NCBI GenBank assembly: GCA_027563935.2
Contig: CM050450.1
Coordinates: forward strand, 32,785,439-32,849,438
From: Costus lasius
Lineage: Eukaryota; Streptophyta; Magnoliopsida; Zingiberales; Costaceae
Direction of reading: 5' to 3'
Length of the DNA: 64,000 bases
Shown: positions 33,101 to 46,000 of the stretch, piece by piece
How the letters are laid out: every line of letters begins with the position of its first letter
How positions within the stretch are numbered: the first letter of the stretch is position 1
Made by a program: the position numbers and the translations under genes
The notes under the pieces: generated by a model
The model's input: only the letters and a program-made list of their open reading frames with translations
Databases searched by the model: none
What the model was told of the DNA's origin: nothing

Positions 33101-34033
33101 ATGCTGTCCCACCTGTTTTCTTCTCTTGAGTTCCTGTACATTTGAACAAATGTGAACTCCACATGCAGTGTCCAACACCCATGATATAGAAGAAGATGAA
33201 ACCATGACTTCCGTCACGTAAATACCTGAGCCAGAAGCGATGCTTCCCCTCTTATCTCCTTGGAGCGCTTTACAGTCCTTTTTCCAGTGACCCAGCTGGC
33301 CACAGTGGAAACATCTGTATTCCTTTGACCGCTTGACTTTTTGCTTCAGAGCCTTGCTGTAACTCTTGACAGGGGTCTTGCCCTTCTTCCCCTTCTTCTT
33401 GTTGTTCCTTGAAGGAACCATTAAGACAGAGGTTGAAGGCTTTCCCTTCAGAGTTTCCTCAGTAGTCAAGAGCATATTCAGCAGCTCTGCCGGAGTACAA
33501 TCGATTTTGTTCATATTAAAGTTAATGATGAACGCATCGAAAGAGGGCGGGAGAGACTGCAGAATAATGTCTACAGCAAGCTCCTGGTTGATGGTAGGCC
33601 CCAGTTTCTCTAGAGCCTCCTTGTGCCCAATCATCTTGAGCACGTGAGCTCCCACTGGGCTCCCTTCAGCCAGTTTGCTCTGAAAGAACAGCTCTGTCAG
33701 ATTATAGCGTTCTGTCCTCGCCTGTGCAGCATACAGCATCTTGAGGTTTGCTATCATGTCTATAGCAGACATATCCTCATGCTGACGCTGCAGCGGTGGC
33801 GTCATAGACGCTAGCATCAGGCAAGCGACATCAATGCTATCATTGACGTGCTTTTCATAAGCTTCCCGAACCGCCCTTGCGGCGTTCGGAGCGGGCTGAG
33901 GCGGTATAGCCGTCTCGAGGACATACTGTTTCCTCTCTGCCTTAAGAACAATCTTAAGGTGTCCGAACCAGTCTGAGAAGTTCGGCCCAGCAAACTTCTC
34001 TCTTTCCAGTAGGGATCGCACATTGAAGCTCAT
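30146..34033 (-). pseudogene. Copia B gag-pol, near intact (one stop, one lost zinc ligand)
   Basis: ATG at 34,033 opens 1,154 codons. A TAA at 30,571-30,569 (CAA in D) interrupts a frame that otherwise runs in register to the normal end at 30,146 (1,295 residues). Domains: gag 1-235; CCHC knuckle with C241, C244, H249, C254; protease LDTACGV with D288; integrase zinc motif H422, H427, C453 but W456 where A and D have Cys; catalytic D483, D546, E582 (spacing D-x35-E); RT YVDD at 969-972; RNase H YTDAS with D1142. The stop after residue 1154 separates the RNase H first Asp from the later ADSTTEAEYVAAS and IFCDNTGA segments. Both defects point to dependence on a helper element. Confidence 0.9.
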
Positions 34034-35837
34034 GGTGTTCGTTGCTGCAGGTATCTACAACAATGCAAGAACAGCAAGGTCAGTATCAATGTAAAGAATC
34101 AATTCAGGACTTAAGAATGATTCTTTTTCTCACTATTTTATCTGGCTGAAAAATCCAGCAAAACAGCCCGAAAGAGTAGAACTCTTTTAGTGAGATGGGA
34201 TCCAGATTTCATACTTGGTCTCCGCGTCCCGCTCAGGCGAGATAAGATGCACAGAGAGTACAAGCACTAATCTCTGGTAGGCTGTCCCAGCCAATCGCCA
34301 ACCCGTGCGATTCCCCTTCATCTGGGCAATCCAGCAGACTGTGCCAACTGAGTTGGTACAACACAATCTCTGACCCCACAGATGGCTGCCTCCATGCGCT
34401 ACCATATGCGCCACATATGTAGCCTACATGGTCAAGCTGACCCGACCTACTCCCTGGACCACCACGTGCTATGCTGAGCAACGAGAAGCGATAAATCCCT
34501 TCTCTGTAACACGCAGGTGTAATCCCGCACCGTCTGAAGATAGATGGACGTGCCCACTGAGTGGGTACAACACGGCTCCAACGATAATCAGAACAGTGAG
34601 GTTTCGCGTCAGAAGGCATACGAGCTTGATATTTTAGCGTTGGATTTTAACGGTCTTTTATCTTCTTCACTATCATGCAATTCCTATGGTGATAGCAGAA
34701 GATAAATAAATCATGCTGTTCTACTTATTTAAACAATAAAAGAAAGCATGAATCTTATGTGGTAAAAGCCCATAGCCTAAGTAAGACCTTAATTAACTTA
34801 AGTCTTCACTTGCATTTCTTCATGGGTCTTTTGCTGCTCATCTGGCCCAACCCAGGGCCCAAGCGCCATCTGCAGCTCAGGTGCGCCTACCAGGGAAAAT
34901 GCGCCTGGTCCCAGAGTCGAACCCTAGACCTCCCACCTGGTCAAGCCTCTGCTGCAAGCGCCTCTGCCAAGTGTGCTCTGTGCTCTTGTCTGACTAATTT
35001 ACAAATTAATCTATCTAGACAAGATTGACACGCAGGTCAATTACACTTTATAAATTAAATACAATGTGATACGCAGATCACAATAATTAATTTACAACTT
35101 TAAATTCCAGGCACGCAGGCCCCAGCACAGCACACATTTAACATGGGCAGCCCACATAAGAATAAATAAACAAACATAGGCATCAATCAACATGTGATCC
35201 AATCATGAAAATTAAATTTTGAAAACCCCATAGGCATCAATTTTAATTTCCTTATTTGCCCTACAACCTTACAACGGTCCATTACTAGGGATCCACTCAT
35301 CCATCCTAGTCAGATCTACTGCCCTTGCATGCACCAAGTCCTAACTGACTTGAGTCGACCAAAAGGTCAACCATGCATGCGCCAGGGCCGAACAACCCTC
35401 ATGAGATCTGGCAAGCGGGCGTGACCCCGGGCCTAACTCATGTGTGTTCTGTAGTCATCTCAATCAGACATCGCTACACGCCTGTCTGCAGTCGACCTAT
35501 AGCCACCAGGTGCTATCGCACAGGTGCTATCTGGTCAACCCATCAAGGCTGTCAGATGATCTGATCAGACTGTCTGGATCTAACCTAGGGGATGACTTCA
35601 ACCCTAATAACCCGTCTAAGGGTTTAAAGCAGGGCCTTAGATCTATAATGAGTCGCGCAAGTATCATAAGTTTTTTTGAGAAAACATAATATGCGCCAAC
35701 AAGAAAACATGCGCCTAGGAGAAACAAAAACATCTCTAACAAGCTTGTAAAATTCGCCTATTACAACTAGCGCATGTAACATATAGATCATTGCATAGGA
35801 TCACAAAGAAAGCAAACATATTAGCATGCAATAACAG
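34034..35837 (-). other. Untranslated leader of Copia B
   Basis: About 1.8 kb between primer site and gag start, non-coding, clearly related to the leaders of A (37,544-39,204) and D (53,378-55,203). Strongly shared blocks lie around 34,180-34,630. A long leader is known from BARE/Angela elements, where it carries dimerisation and packaging signals; that role here is inference. Confidence 0.8.
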
Positions 35838-35849
35838 GCTCTGATACCA
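35838..35849 (-). other. Primer-binding site of Copia B
   Basis: Minus strand TGGTATCAGAGC, complementary to the 3' end of initiator Met-tRNA, two bases inside the 5' LTR. Confidence 0.9.
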
Positions 35850-35851
35850 AT

Positions 35852-37538
35852 TGAAAGTCCCCTAGAACAAGGGGGGCGAAACCCTAATAGGAGGCGCAAC
35901 AAAACCTCTAGCGGAATCTAGGGTTTCTAACAGGATCGCATAGCATGTAACATATTCAACTTTCAATAAAAGGGATTCTTACCATTGCCATCGCTTAGAT
36001 GGTGTCTTGGAAGGAAAGGCGCAAATGCTCCTTCTCCTAAGGTGACGCACACAATTGGTGTCGCCTACTCTTCCTTGGTGCTCCTTGTGCTAGCAAGGTT
36101 CCAAGAAGTCGTTGTCGAATGGAAGGGAAAGATCACCTTGCTTGGCCGAACACTTCCTCCTTTTCGTCTACACTTCTCCACACGAGAGTGCAAGTGCCGA
36201 ATACTCAAGTTGGCGACGAGAGAGGAGGAGAAGCGAGAGAGTAGAGCGCCTTAGGCGTGAACGTGAGTAATGGTCACGTATGTGATCATGCTTTCTAAAA
36301 ATAGAAAGCCACTTACTCACATGCGATCATGGGTTTACACCTATCGCAAACTCCTCTCAATTTGAACCACACGCTCACTCAATGAGCTGGTTCAATTTGG
36401 TTTGGTTTAATAACCAAATAAACCAAGCAATCAGTCCAGACCACAATAAACCCTAAGGCTCTTGATCTGACCGTCGATCTCTTGATGCTGCTGATCTCAC
36501 TGATCTAGCATCCATTCTCTCAATCGAAGCTTACCAATCTCAAGCCCTAATCAATCAAACATGATCAGACCAGATCTCACTTACAATCAGAGATTAAATC
36601 CCTTTAAACTGAACCTGAATAATTCAGTCCACACGATCTGACTTAAGTAAGCCATATCATCAAATTGTGCGACCCTGAGGGTTTCCTTTAAATGTCGATA
36701 ACGATAACTCACGTTATCACGATCAGTGAGGGGTATCTAGCAACACATCACTGTCTCCCGATATAAAGAAAAGAGTCTTCCAAGACTACACCCAAACCAC
36801 AGCACAAGTGTGAATCCAACTCACAAGGCATGCATATTTCCTTTGCCACTGGATGTTCTTATTGGACAAGCGTGTCAAGCTTGTAACTCCAATATGATGA
36901 GCATGATTAGATCAGATGCACATAGTCACCTGGGTATGGCCATACACTATTCTCAATCATCTCATCCAGGGGGCCCCTTAAGAACATCACACTTCTTAAA
37001 CAAGGAGACGGCAATCCTTTGTCTATCACTAGTGCCCTAACCTGACTCAAGCTCACCATCCAAGATAGTCTATAATCATTATGTTTCAAATGATATTGAA
37101 CTACCTCAAAACAATGACAATCATCATTTAGAAAACACAAGTGATCTCAAGTCAGAGGAAATGTGCCACTTGTCGCAATCAAGGATTATTCACATTGTGA
37201 CAAGCAATTGAATAACCTAGTAGGGTCTGTCCAGTACATCCAATGTACCCATGAGTCTACATCTTATTCCATGCTCGAAGCATCCTATAAGATTAGAACA
37301 CATATTAGTCTCAATCATATCAAGGCTGTCTCATGTTCACCAAGATATCTCGACTAAGGACTTTATAGCATGTCAGCCCAGCTGAACAGCTTTGAGACAT
37401 TATTCAGAAGTACACTTATTGCAGCAGACAATGTAACAAACTGAATAACAACCATGCCTTTATAAACATAAGAGTTTATACATGATACTGTTACAATCCC
37501 AAGGCCTCAAACATTAGCCTTAAGGGCATACCCCAACA
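35852..37538 (-). repeat. 5' LTR of Copia B
   Basis: 1,687 bp; edges and content as in the 3' LTR. On the minus strand the block TTTCTTTATATCGGGAGA (about 36,758-36,775) is a candidate TATA region conserved in all LTRs of this family in the window. Confidence 0.95.
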
Positions 37539-39204
37539 TCTTTTAGTGAGATGGGATCCAGATTTCATACTTGGTCTCCGCGTCCCGCTCAGGCGAGATA
37601 AGATGCACAGAGAGTTCAAGCACTAATCACTGGTAGGCTATCCATGCCAATCGCCAACCCGTGCAATTCCCCTTCATCTAGGCAATCCAGAAGACTGTGC
37701 CAACTGAGTTGGTACAACACAGTTTCTGATTCCACAGATGGCTGCCTCCATATAGCTAACATATGCTCAATATGTAGCCTACATGGTCAAGCTGACCCGA
37801 CCTACTCCCTAGACCACCACGTGCTATGCTGAGTAACGAGAAGCGATAAATCCCTTCTCTGTAACACGTAGGTGTAATCACACACCGTCTGAAGATAGCT
37901 GGGCGTGCCCACTGAGTGGGTACAACACGGCCCCAACGATAGTCAGAACAGTGAGGTTTCGCGTCAGAAGGCTTTCGTGCTTGATATTTAACGTTGGATT
38001 TTAACGGTCCTTTTATCTTCTTACTACCATACATATCCTATGGTGATAGCAGAATGATAAATCATGCAGGTGCTAATATTACTTAAACAGTAAATAGAAA
38101 GCACAATGATCTTATGTGGTAAACGCCCATTAAGCCTAAATAAAAACCCTAGTTTTACACAAGTCTTCACTTGAGCTCTTCATGGGTCTTTTGCATTTCA
38201 TCTGGCCCAGCCCGGGCCCAAGCGCCCTCTGCAGTCCAAATGCGCCCACCAGATTGGTTGCGCCTGTTCTAGAGTCGAACTCTAGACCTCCCACCTGGTG
38301 AAGCCACTTGCTGCAAGCGCCTCTGCCATGTGTGCTCTGTGCTCATGTCTGATTAAGTTACATTTTAATCTATCTAGACATGAATTGACACGCAGGTCAA
38401 TTGTACATTATTATAAATTAAAGTGTGATTCGCAGATCACAAGAAAAATTTATAATTAATTAATCCAGGCACGCAGGCCCCAGCACAGCATACAAATAGG
38501 GCAGCCCACATAAGATGAAATAGACACCTAATCAGGTTAAACAAGCAACTTGTGAACCAAACAGGAAAATAAAATTTTGAAAAAAAAAACCATGGCATCA
38601 ATTTTATTTCCCTATGAGCCCTACTATCTTACAACGGTCCATTAATAGGGATCCACTCATCAGACCAAGTCAGACCCACTGCCCTTGTATGCACCAAGTC
38701 ATAACTGACTCGCGTCGACCTCATGGTCAACAATGCATGCCTTAAGGGCTGAACGTCCCACATGATTTCTGGCAAGCGGGTGTGACCCCGGGCCTTAATC
38801 ATGATCGTTCACTGGTCGCCTCAATCAGACATCGCTACACGCCTTTCTACAGTCGACCTATAGCCACCTAATGCTTGCGCATAGGTGCTATCTGGTCGAC
38901 CCATCTAGGCTGTCAGATGGTCTGATCAGACTGTTGGGTCTAGACTAGACTGATGACTTCAACCCTAGTAACCCGTCTAAGTATTTCAAGTAGGCGCTTT
39001 TAGATCTAAGTGGAGTTGCGCATGATATTAAGTTTTGACAAAAATCTTCAACATGCGCCAACAAGAATAACATACATGCGCCACAAGCAAAAACATACAT
39101 ATAAAGACTAGCATGTATTTTTCGCATGATGTTTAGGTTTAGATCTATTCAACGCATACATGGATCACACAAAAAGCAATCATATAAGATCAAGCCATAA
39201 CGCA
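37539..39204 (-). other. Copia A leader, distal part
   Basis: Continues the leader of A after insertion B, starting with the second TCTTT copy. It follows the B leader block by block, with moderate divergence. No coding. Confidence 0.85.
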
Positions 39205-39216
39205 CCTCTGATACCA
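39205..39216 (-). other. Primer-binding site of Copia A
   Basis: Minus strand TGGTATCAGAGG, one mismatch at the last base to the TGGTATCAGAGC site of B and D, two bases from the 5' LTR at 39,219. Confidence 0.8.
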
Positions 39217-39218
39217 AT

Positions 39219-39568
39219 TGAAAGGGGGGGCGAAACCCTAAACGCATGCACTTCTAAAATTTTGCATGGGCGGAAATAAGGATTTCAACATGATCGCATG
39301 TGGCATGAACATATGATTAACTTAAAGCCTTCATAGATCAACACAAAGATTTTACCATAGCCATTGTTTGGATGGCGACTTGGAAATAAGAGGGCGATGT
39401 GGCTCTCCTCCAAAGTGAATGCACACAAGATGGTGATGGCTTCCTTCTTGGCGTTCCTTGTGCTAGCAAAGCTCTCCAAGGTGTCCTAGCCGTGTGAGGA
39501 GAATGAGATGCTCTCTTGGCGTTTTCGAACCTCCTCCTTGGCGTGAAGTCACTCTACCAAAATGAGAG
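39219..39568 (-). repeat. 5' LTR of Copia A, piece 1 of 3
   Basis: Matches 22,700-23,052 of the 3' LTR except one substitution (GAACGC/GAATGC) and a 3-bp TTC indel. It ends with GAGAG, the duplication created by element C. Confidence 0.9.
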
Positions 39569-42500
39569 TGTAACATCCCTCAGAATCACACCCCACACGC
39601 ATACAAGTAAAATACGGGGTTTCAAAAATTTTTTACTCTTCCATTAAAACACAAGAAGAAAGCGGCATCGAAGGACATTACTACGGAACAGAAAACCGCA
39701 CAGAACTGAATAGGATCGATTACTAGGAAATAGAAATCCGGAAATCCAGAAAAAATCCGGCAGCAAGTATTCTAAACTACTGCTGCACAGACACACATAT
39801 CTTGTAACAACAACAAACGTCCACACTACACATATGTGGAATTTCAGAAATATACAGAACTGATTATTCAGATACTAAAATAAACAACACAAATTCGGTT
39901 ACACATCTCAAATCGGACATTTCAAAATAAGAACCAATTCAATAAAAGAATCCAAGACTTGTATCCAATAATTTAAACGAAACAACTATAATATAATATC
40001 CTGAAAACAGGCATAAGCCCTCAGGAGATAAAACATGTCATATAGGTCATAATAAATTAGGCACGCAGGCCTGATAAATCTTTAGAAGACTATTCTTAGA
40101 AATGACATCAAACATTAGCGTCATATTAGCTGTAGCAATTACTGTCTTGATGTCTCACCTGAAAACATTTAAACAACGGAGGTGAGCTAAAAAGCTCAGT
40201 GAGTAAAAGACACTAAAAGTCATCCATAGTACACATCAAAAATATCATACTTAAGTTGAAATTCTTTTTATTTAACAGATAAGATAAATCAACTTAACAT
40301 GCATGCTCATATCAGAAACAAACAAAATCAAATACAGATACTTGTAACAATAGGCATCAAACAGGTAGGATATGAATATACCAACCCATACCAACTAACC
40401 ACACCGCCTAATACATCTAAATACAGATCGAAACAGAACTACAGAAATCAGAACTGACAGACAGAAAATCAGAATTTTCAGAGTCCAAACGGATAGTCTA
40501 CATCGGAAACAGAAAGGCCACAGAAGGCCTGATGACCACAGAAGGTCTGACCCCACCTCTGCCGAGGACGAGACAATGCATGCATATCAGAAACAGAATG
40601 GTAAAGGAGATATCAGTGGGTGGCCCCCGTCTTGTCAGGACGTGGCACTCTGGTCTCCAATACCCAGAACAGAATGGTAGAGGAGGTATCAGTGGGTGGC
40701 CCCCGTCTTGTTAGGACGTGGCACTCTGGCCTCCAAAACCCAGAACTGAATGGTAGAGGAGGTATCAGTGGGTGGCCCCCGTCTTGTTAGGACGTGGCAC
40801 TCTGGCCTCCAAAACCCAGAACTGAATGGTAGAGGAGGTATCAGTGGGTGGCCCCCGTCTTGTTAGGACGTGGCACTCTGGCCTCCAAAACCCAGAACTG
40901 AATGGTAGAGGAGGTATCAGTGGGTGGCCCCCGTCTTGTTAGGACGTGGCACTCTGGCCTCCAAAACCCAGAACTGAATGGTAGAGGAGGTATCAGTGGG
41001 TGGCCCCCGTCTTGTTAGGACGTGGCACTCTGGCCTCCAATACCCAGAACAGAAATAGTGTCTCAAGGGTCGTAGTAGACTATCAGCACCATTACAGCGC
41101 CACAGAAGGAGGGTAAGGACACGGAAGAGTGCTACACTAGGGCATAATTTTACAGAACAGATTATACTGAAACAGAGAAGTAGGATCAACCACTACTTAA
41201 TTCTTACATTATGCCCAAAGTCTAACAAACCAGAAAATGACACACCCCAATATCCAGTCCTTAAACACAGAACAGAAATTATATGAGTGAATTCCTTACA
41301 ACTAACCTTAATTCATGTCAAACCATTCTATGTTCTCACAAATGTTTTAACACATTCAAGGTTTTCAGAAACTTCACAACATATAAACAGAACAGGAAAT
41401 ATCCACATAACAAACAATTAAATACAGAACAGAAATTATTCATATAACAAACATTTAAATACAGAACAGAAATTATTCATGAAATAATCTCCTCAAAATT
41501 CCTAAAACCGTGAGCTATAAAATTACTGTAAGGGGCGCCACTTTCAGAACCTTAACAGAACGTACAAATTTCATGTAATTAATTTCAGTCCCCCACTACA
41601 GATAATTTTAATTACACGTTTGTGAAGAAAATTGACAAAAGCCCCAAAATTGGCTCGAAACATGATTTTCAAAAATTCCTAAGTTCTTAGTTAAATCCCC
41701 AATTTTGTTTTCTCTAAAATTTCCCATCAAGCAAATAAATTTTAGAAGAACTACAGACCACAATTTAAGAGGTTAAACCATACAATGTAAATTTTTCTCA
41801 CAAAGGAATATTCGTCTAACCAAAACATAGCAGATTTATATTGTCAGTTTGCAAAATATATTTTTAGTCCAATTTCGAACCAAAGCTAGTCAATATTGTA
41901 TTCAAAATGAAGCTCTCTGAATCTAGTTTCCAATAAAACTGGTTTCACAAGATTTCAAATTTTAGACAGGAAGATATATGGGTTCGAACATAGGAAGGTC
42001 AGAATTTCAGATTTCAAGAAAACAGATTCATATATCAGACTTGCGACATTTATTTCAGATCCAATAACTAATCGAAAATAGGCGTTATGGGAGTCAAAAT
42101 AAAGCTCTTCGAGCCTACGGTCTAATAAAACTGATTTGACAAGATTTCGAGCTATACCTAGGGAGATATGATGGTTCGAACACATAAAGGTCGAAATCCA
42201 GAATTTCAGAAAACTGATTTTGTACAGCTGGATTGCAATACAGATTGAAATACGAATACCGCTCGGATATGGTCGATATCATATTCAAATTAAAGCCAAA
42301 CATATCTAGTTTCATACAAAATTTATCTCGTGCGATTTGGATCTATAGGCCATGAGATATTGGGGTTATAGTACACAAAGGTCAGATTAGAGAATGCAGA
42401 CTTTCAGCAGAACAGGATTTTAAACCCTATAATTATTTGAATTCAACCCATACGGATAATCATGGCAAATAACGAATTTTAATTCGGATTAGACTCCTTA

Positions 42501-43038
42501 GGATCGAATTACTCACCAGAAAAATCGCCCACAGAGAAAACGCCAAAACAGAGGGTCAGGGATCTCCAGAAAGTTCGTCCACCACCAGTCTGCCACCACC
42601 AGCGTCAGAAGTTTGCAGGAGGCGCCAAACACAGTGAGGGGCGACAACACAGGCGGCTAGGGCAAGAAACAAACCAAAAATCGTGAGGGAGAGGAGCTCT
42701 CACGAATTTCCCCTTTTTTTTTTTTTTTTTTTTCACCCCAAACGGATCCAAGATCCAATAGCCCAATTAACTTAAGTGGAAATCGGCTTTAATGGGCTTA
42801 CCTGGGCTTAACCACCATGCGCCACTCCAATAACACAGAAATATGCGCCACCATGGTGGAAGAATTCCAGGAGCAAATAGTCAAGGTTGAGGGTTCGAAG
42901 CCCCAACAAAAATAATTATTTTTGCCCTGTAGGGAAAAGTCCTACAATTAGGCAAAAATCCCAAAATTTTAACCGATAAAAATACAGAAACTGAATTTCT
43001 AACCTTAAATCATAATTCAGAAAATCAAGGGCGTTACA
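39569..43038 (-). repeat. 3' LTR of element C
   Basis: 3,470 bp, plus-strand edges TGTAACATCCCTCAG and AAGGGCGTTACA. Contains six 76-bp tandem units (40,591-41,050) and a 20-T run near 42,714. No supported coding. Confidence 0.95.
40591..41050. repeat. Six tandem 76-bp units in the 3' LTR of C
   Basis: The word AATGGTA recurs at 40,597, 40,673, 40,749, 40,825, 40,901 and 40,977, exactly 76 bp apart. Each unit holds GTGGGTGGCCCCCGTCTTG and GGACGTGGCACTCTGG. Inner units are nearly identical; the first differs most. Confidence 0.95.
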
Positions 43039-43050
43039 TCCTCCCCCCCC
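43039..43050 (-). other. Polypurine tract of element C
   Basis: Minus strand GGGGGGGGAGGA immediately before the LTR start TGTAACGCCC. Confidence 0.85.
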
Positions 43051-43068
43051 TTATAGAGCTTTAGTCCT

Positions 43069-46000
43069 CTAAAGCTGACCAAGCCCGTCACTGAACAGGT
43101 GAGGATGCTCCTTTCTCATCTCTGCTTCAACCTCCCAAGAGGCTTCTTCAACAGACTGATTTCCCCAGATGACTTTCACAAGTGGAATAACCTTATTCCT
43201 CAGCACTTTCTCTTTTCTATCTTCAATTCTGAGAGGTTTCACCACAAAAGTCATGTTCTCTTCAAGCTGGAGAGGTTCCAACTCCAGAACATGAGAAGGA
43301 TCAGAACAATATTTTCTGAGTGCAGAAACATGGAACACATTATGGAGGTGTTCCAGTGATGGGGGCAGAGCAAGTCGATATGCCACAGGTCCAATCCTCT
43401 CAATGATATCAAAGGGACCAATGTACCTGGGACTCAATTTTCCTCTCTTCCCAAATCTCATCACCCCTTTCATAGGCGAGACCTTTAGGAAAACATGCTC
43501 TCCCACCAAAAACTCAAGAGGACGCCGCCTCACATCAGCATAACTCTTCTGTCTATCCTGAGCAATCTTCATCTTTTTCTGAATTTCTCTGATCTTCTCA
43601 GTGGCTTCCTGAACAGCATCAGACTTTAGCACTGTTCTGTCCCCAGTTTCCTCCCAGCATATAGGTGTTCTGCATTTCCTCCCATATAGGGCCTCATACG
43701 GAGCCATCTGTATGCTAGAGTGGAAGCTATTGTTGTAGGTGAACTCTATCAGTGATAAGTCCAGATCCCACTCAACAGACCAGTCAATCACATAAGATCT
43801 CAGAAGATCCTCAAGTGTCTGAATAGTTCTCTCTGTCTGACCATCAGATTGAGGATGATATGCAGTGCTGAAACTCAGATTAGTTCCCAAATCTTCCTGT
43901 AATTTCTTCCAAAACCTGGATAGAAATCGAGGATCACGATCAGAGACAATGTCCAAGGGAACTCCATGTAATCTGACAATCTCATCGATGTACAGTTTTG
44001 CTAACCGATCCAAACTGTAAGTCATTTTGATCGGTAAGAAGTGAGCTGACTTCGTGAGTCTGTCCACAATCACCCATACGGCATCATGATTCCTTCTGGT
44101 ATTGGGCAGTCCACACACAAAGTCCATACTGATATGCTCCCACTTCCACTGAGGAATAGGGAGAGACTGCATCAAACCGCCCGGCCTCTGATGCTCAGCC
44201 TTCACGGTTTGGCAAGTCAAACATCTGGACACAAACAAATGCACATCCTTCTTCATACCGTGCCACCAGAAAGTCTTTTTCAGATCCTGATACATCTTGG
44301 TACTACCAGGATGAACGGTATACTTAGTGCAATGACTTTCCTTAAGAATTTCATTTCTCAACTCAGGGTCCTCAGGGACACAGACCCTTCCACGAAATCT
44401 GAGGAGACCATCATCCGACATACTGAAATTCTCATCCCAGTCTTGCTCAGACCTCTCTTTCCACCGTAGAATATCCTGATCTGACTGCTGCCCTGATCTT
44501 AGTCTCTGCAGTAAGTCTGACTGAACCCTGAGAGAAGCCAGAAGACCGCCTCTCTCACCCGGAGTCACACTAAGATGCATGTCACTGAACTCCTGCAATA
44601 GTCGCCACTCCTGGACTCGCAATGCAGCTATCTGAGTCACAGGATACCGACTAAGAGCATCAGCCACCACATTGGCTTTACCAGACTGATATTGGATGGT
44701 GAAGTCATAATCCTTTATCAATTCAAGCCATCGCCTCTGTCTCATATTCAGCTCTTTCTGAGTGAAGATATACTTCAAACTCTGGTGATCTGTAAACAAT
44801 TCAAATGTCTGTCCAAACAGATAGTGCCTCCAGATTTTCAAGGCAAAAACTACAGCTGCCAACTCCAGATCATGAGTGGGGTAGTTTACTTCGTAATCTT
44901 TGAGTTGCCTTGAAGCATAAGCGACTACTTTTCCTTGCTGCATCAGTACAGCACCCAGACCCTTACCAGAGGCATCAGTGTAAACAATGAACTTCTCTCC
45001 ATCACAGGGAATGATGAGGATAGGAGCACTGGTCAGTCTCTTTTTCAGTTCCTGAAAACTAGACTCACAATCATCAGACCACAAAAACTTCAAATTCTTT
45101 TTAGTTAACTTAGTCAGAGGACCAGCCAACTTGGAAAAACCTTCCACAAAACGGCGGTAGTATCCAGCTAAGCCCAGAAAACTTCTGACCTCAGTCGCTG
45201 TAGTTGGTCTTCCCCAGTGAAGAATGGCCTCCACCTTCACTGGATCCACAGACACACCCTGGCTAGAAATAATGTGCCCCAGAAAACCAATCTGATCTAG
45301 CCAGAACTCACATTTGCTGGCCTTAGCATATAGCCGCTTCAGCCGCAGAATCTCCAGCACCTTGCGCAAATCCTGAGAGTGGTCTTGCGCATTCTTGGAG
45401 TAGATCAGAATATCATCAATGAAGACGACCACACATTTGTCCAGGAGCTCATGAAATACCCTGTTCATCAGATCCATAAACACCGCAGGAGCATTTGTCA
45501 GTCCAAAGGGCATAACAAGAAATTCATAGTGCCCATACCTGGTCCTGAATGCAGTTTTAGGTACATCCTCCTCCCGAACACTCATCTGATAATAGCCAGA
45601 CCTCAGGTCAATTTTAGAGAATACAATAGCACCCTGCAACTGATCAAAGAGATCATCAATACGGGGTAATGGGTACTTATTCTTAACAGTCACTTGATTG
45701 AGTTGACGGTAATCGATGCACATGCGCAAAGTACCATCCTTCTTCTTCACAAATAACACAGGTGCTCCCCATGGAGAAACACTGGGCCGAATATACCCCT
45801 TCTCTAATAGTTCTTCCAGTTGCTTCTTCAGCTCTGTCAGTTCTGAAGTTGCCATCCTGTAAGGAGCTTTAGATATCGGTGCTGTGCCTGGCAACAACTC
45901 GATACCAAACTCAACTTCTCTGCTGGGTGGTAACCCAGATAAATCAGAGAAGACGTCAGCAAACTCTCTTACCACAGGAATTTTAGCCAGATCCAAATCA

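Larger units (their letters stand above)
28440..37538 (-). mobile_element. Copia element B, full length, inserted in the leader of A
   Basis: 9,099 bp, both LTRs, primer site, leader, gag-pol and polypurine tract, flanked by TCTTT at 28,435-28,439 and 37,539-37,543. I count three substitutions and one 1-bp indel between the LTRs (1,686 and 1,687 bp): GGAAGG/GCAAGG, one extra G in the GGGGCCCC run, CACTCC/CACTTC, and AAATAATG/AAACAATG. It is a very young insertion with almost intact coding. Confidence 0.95.
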
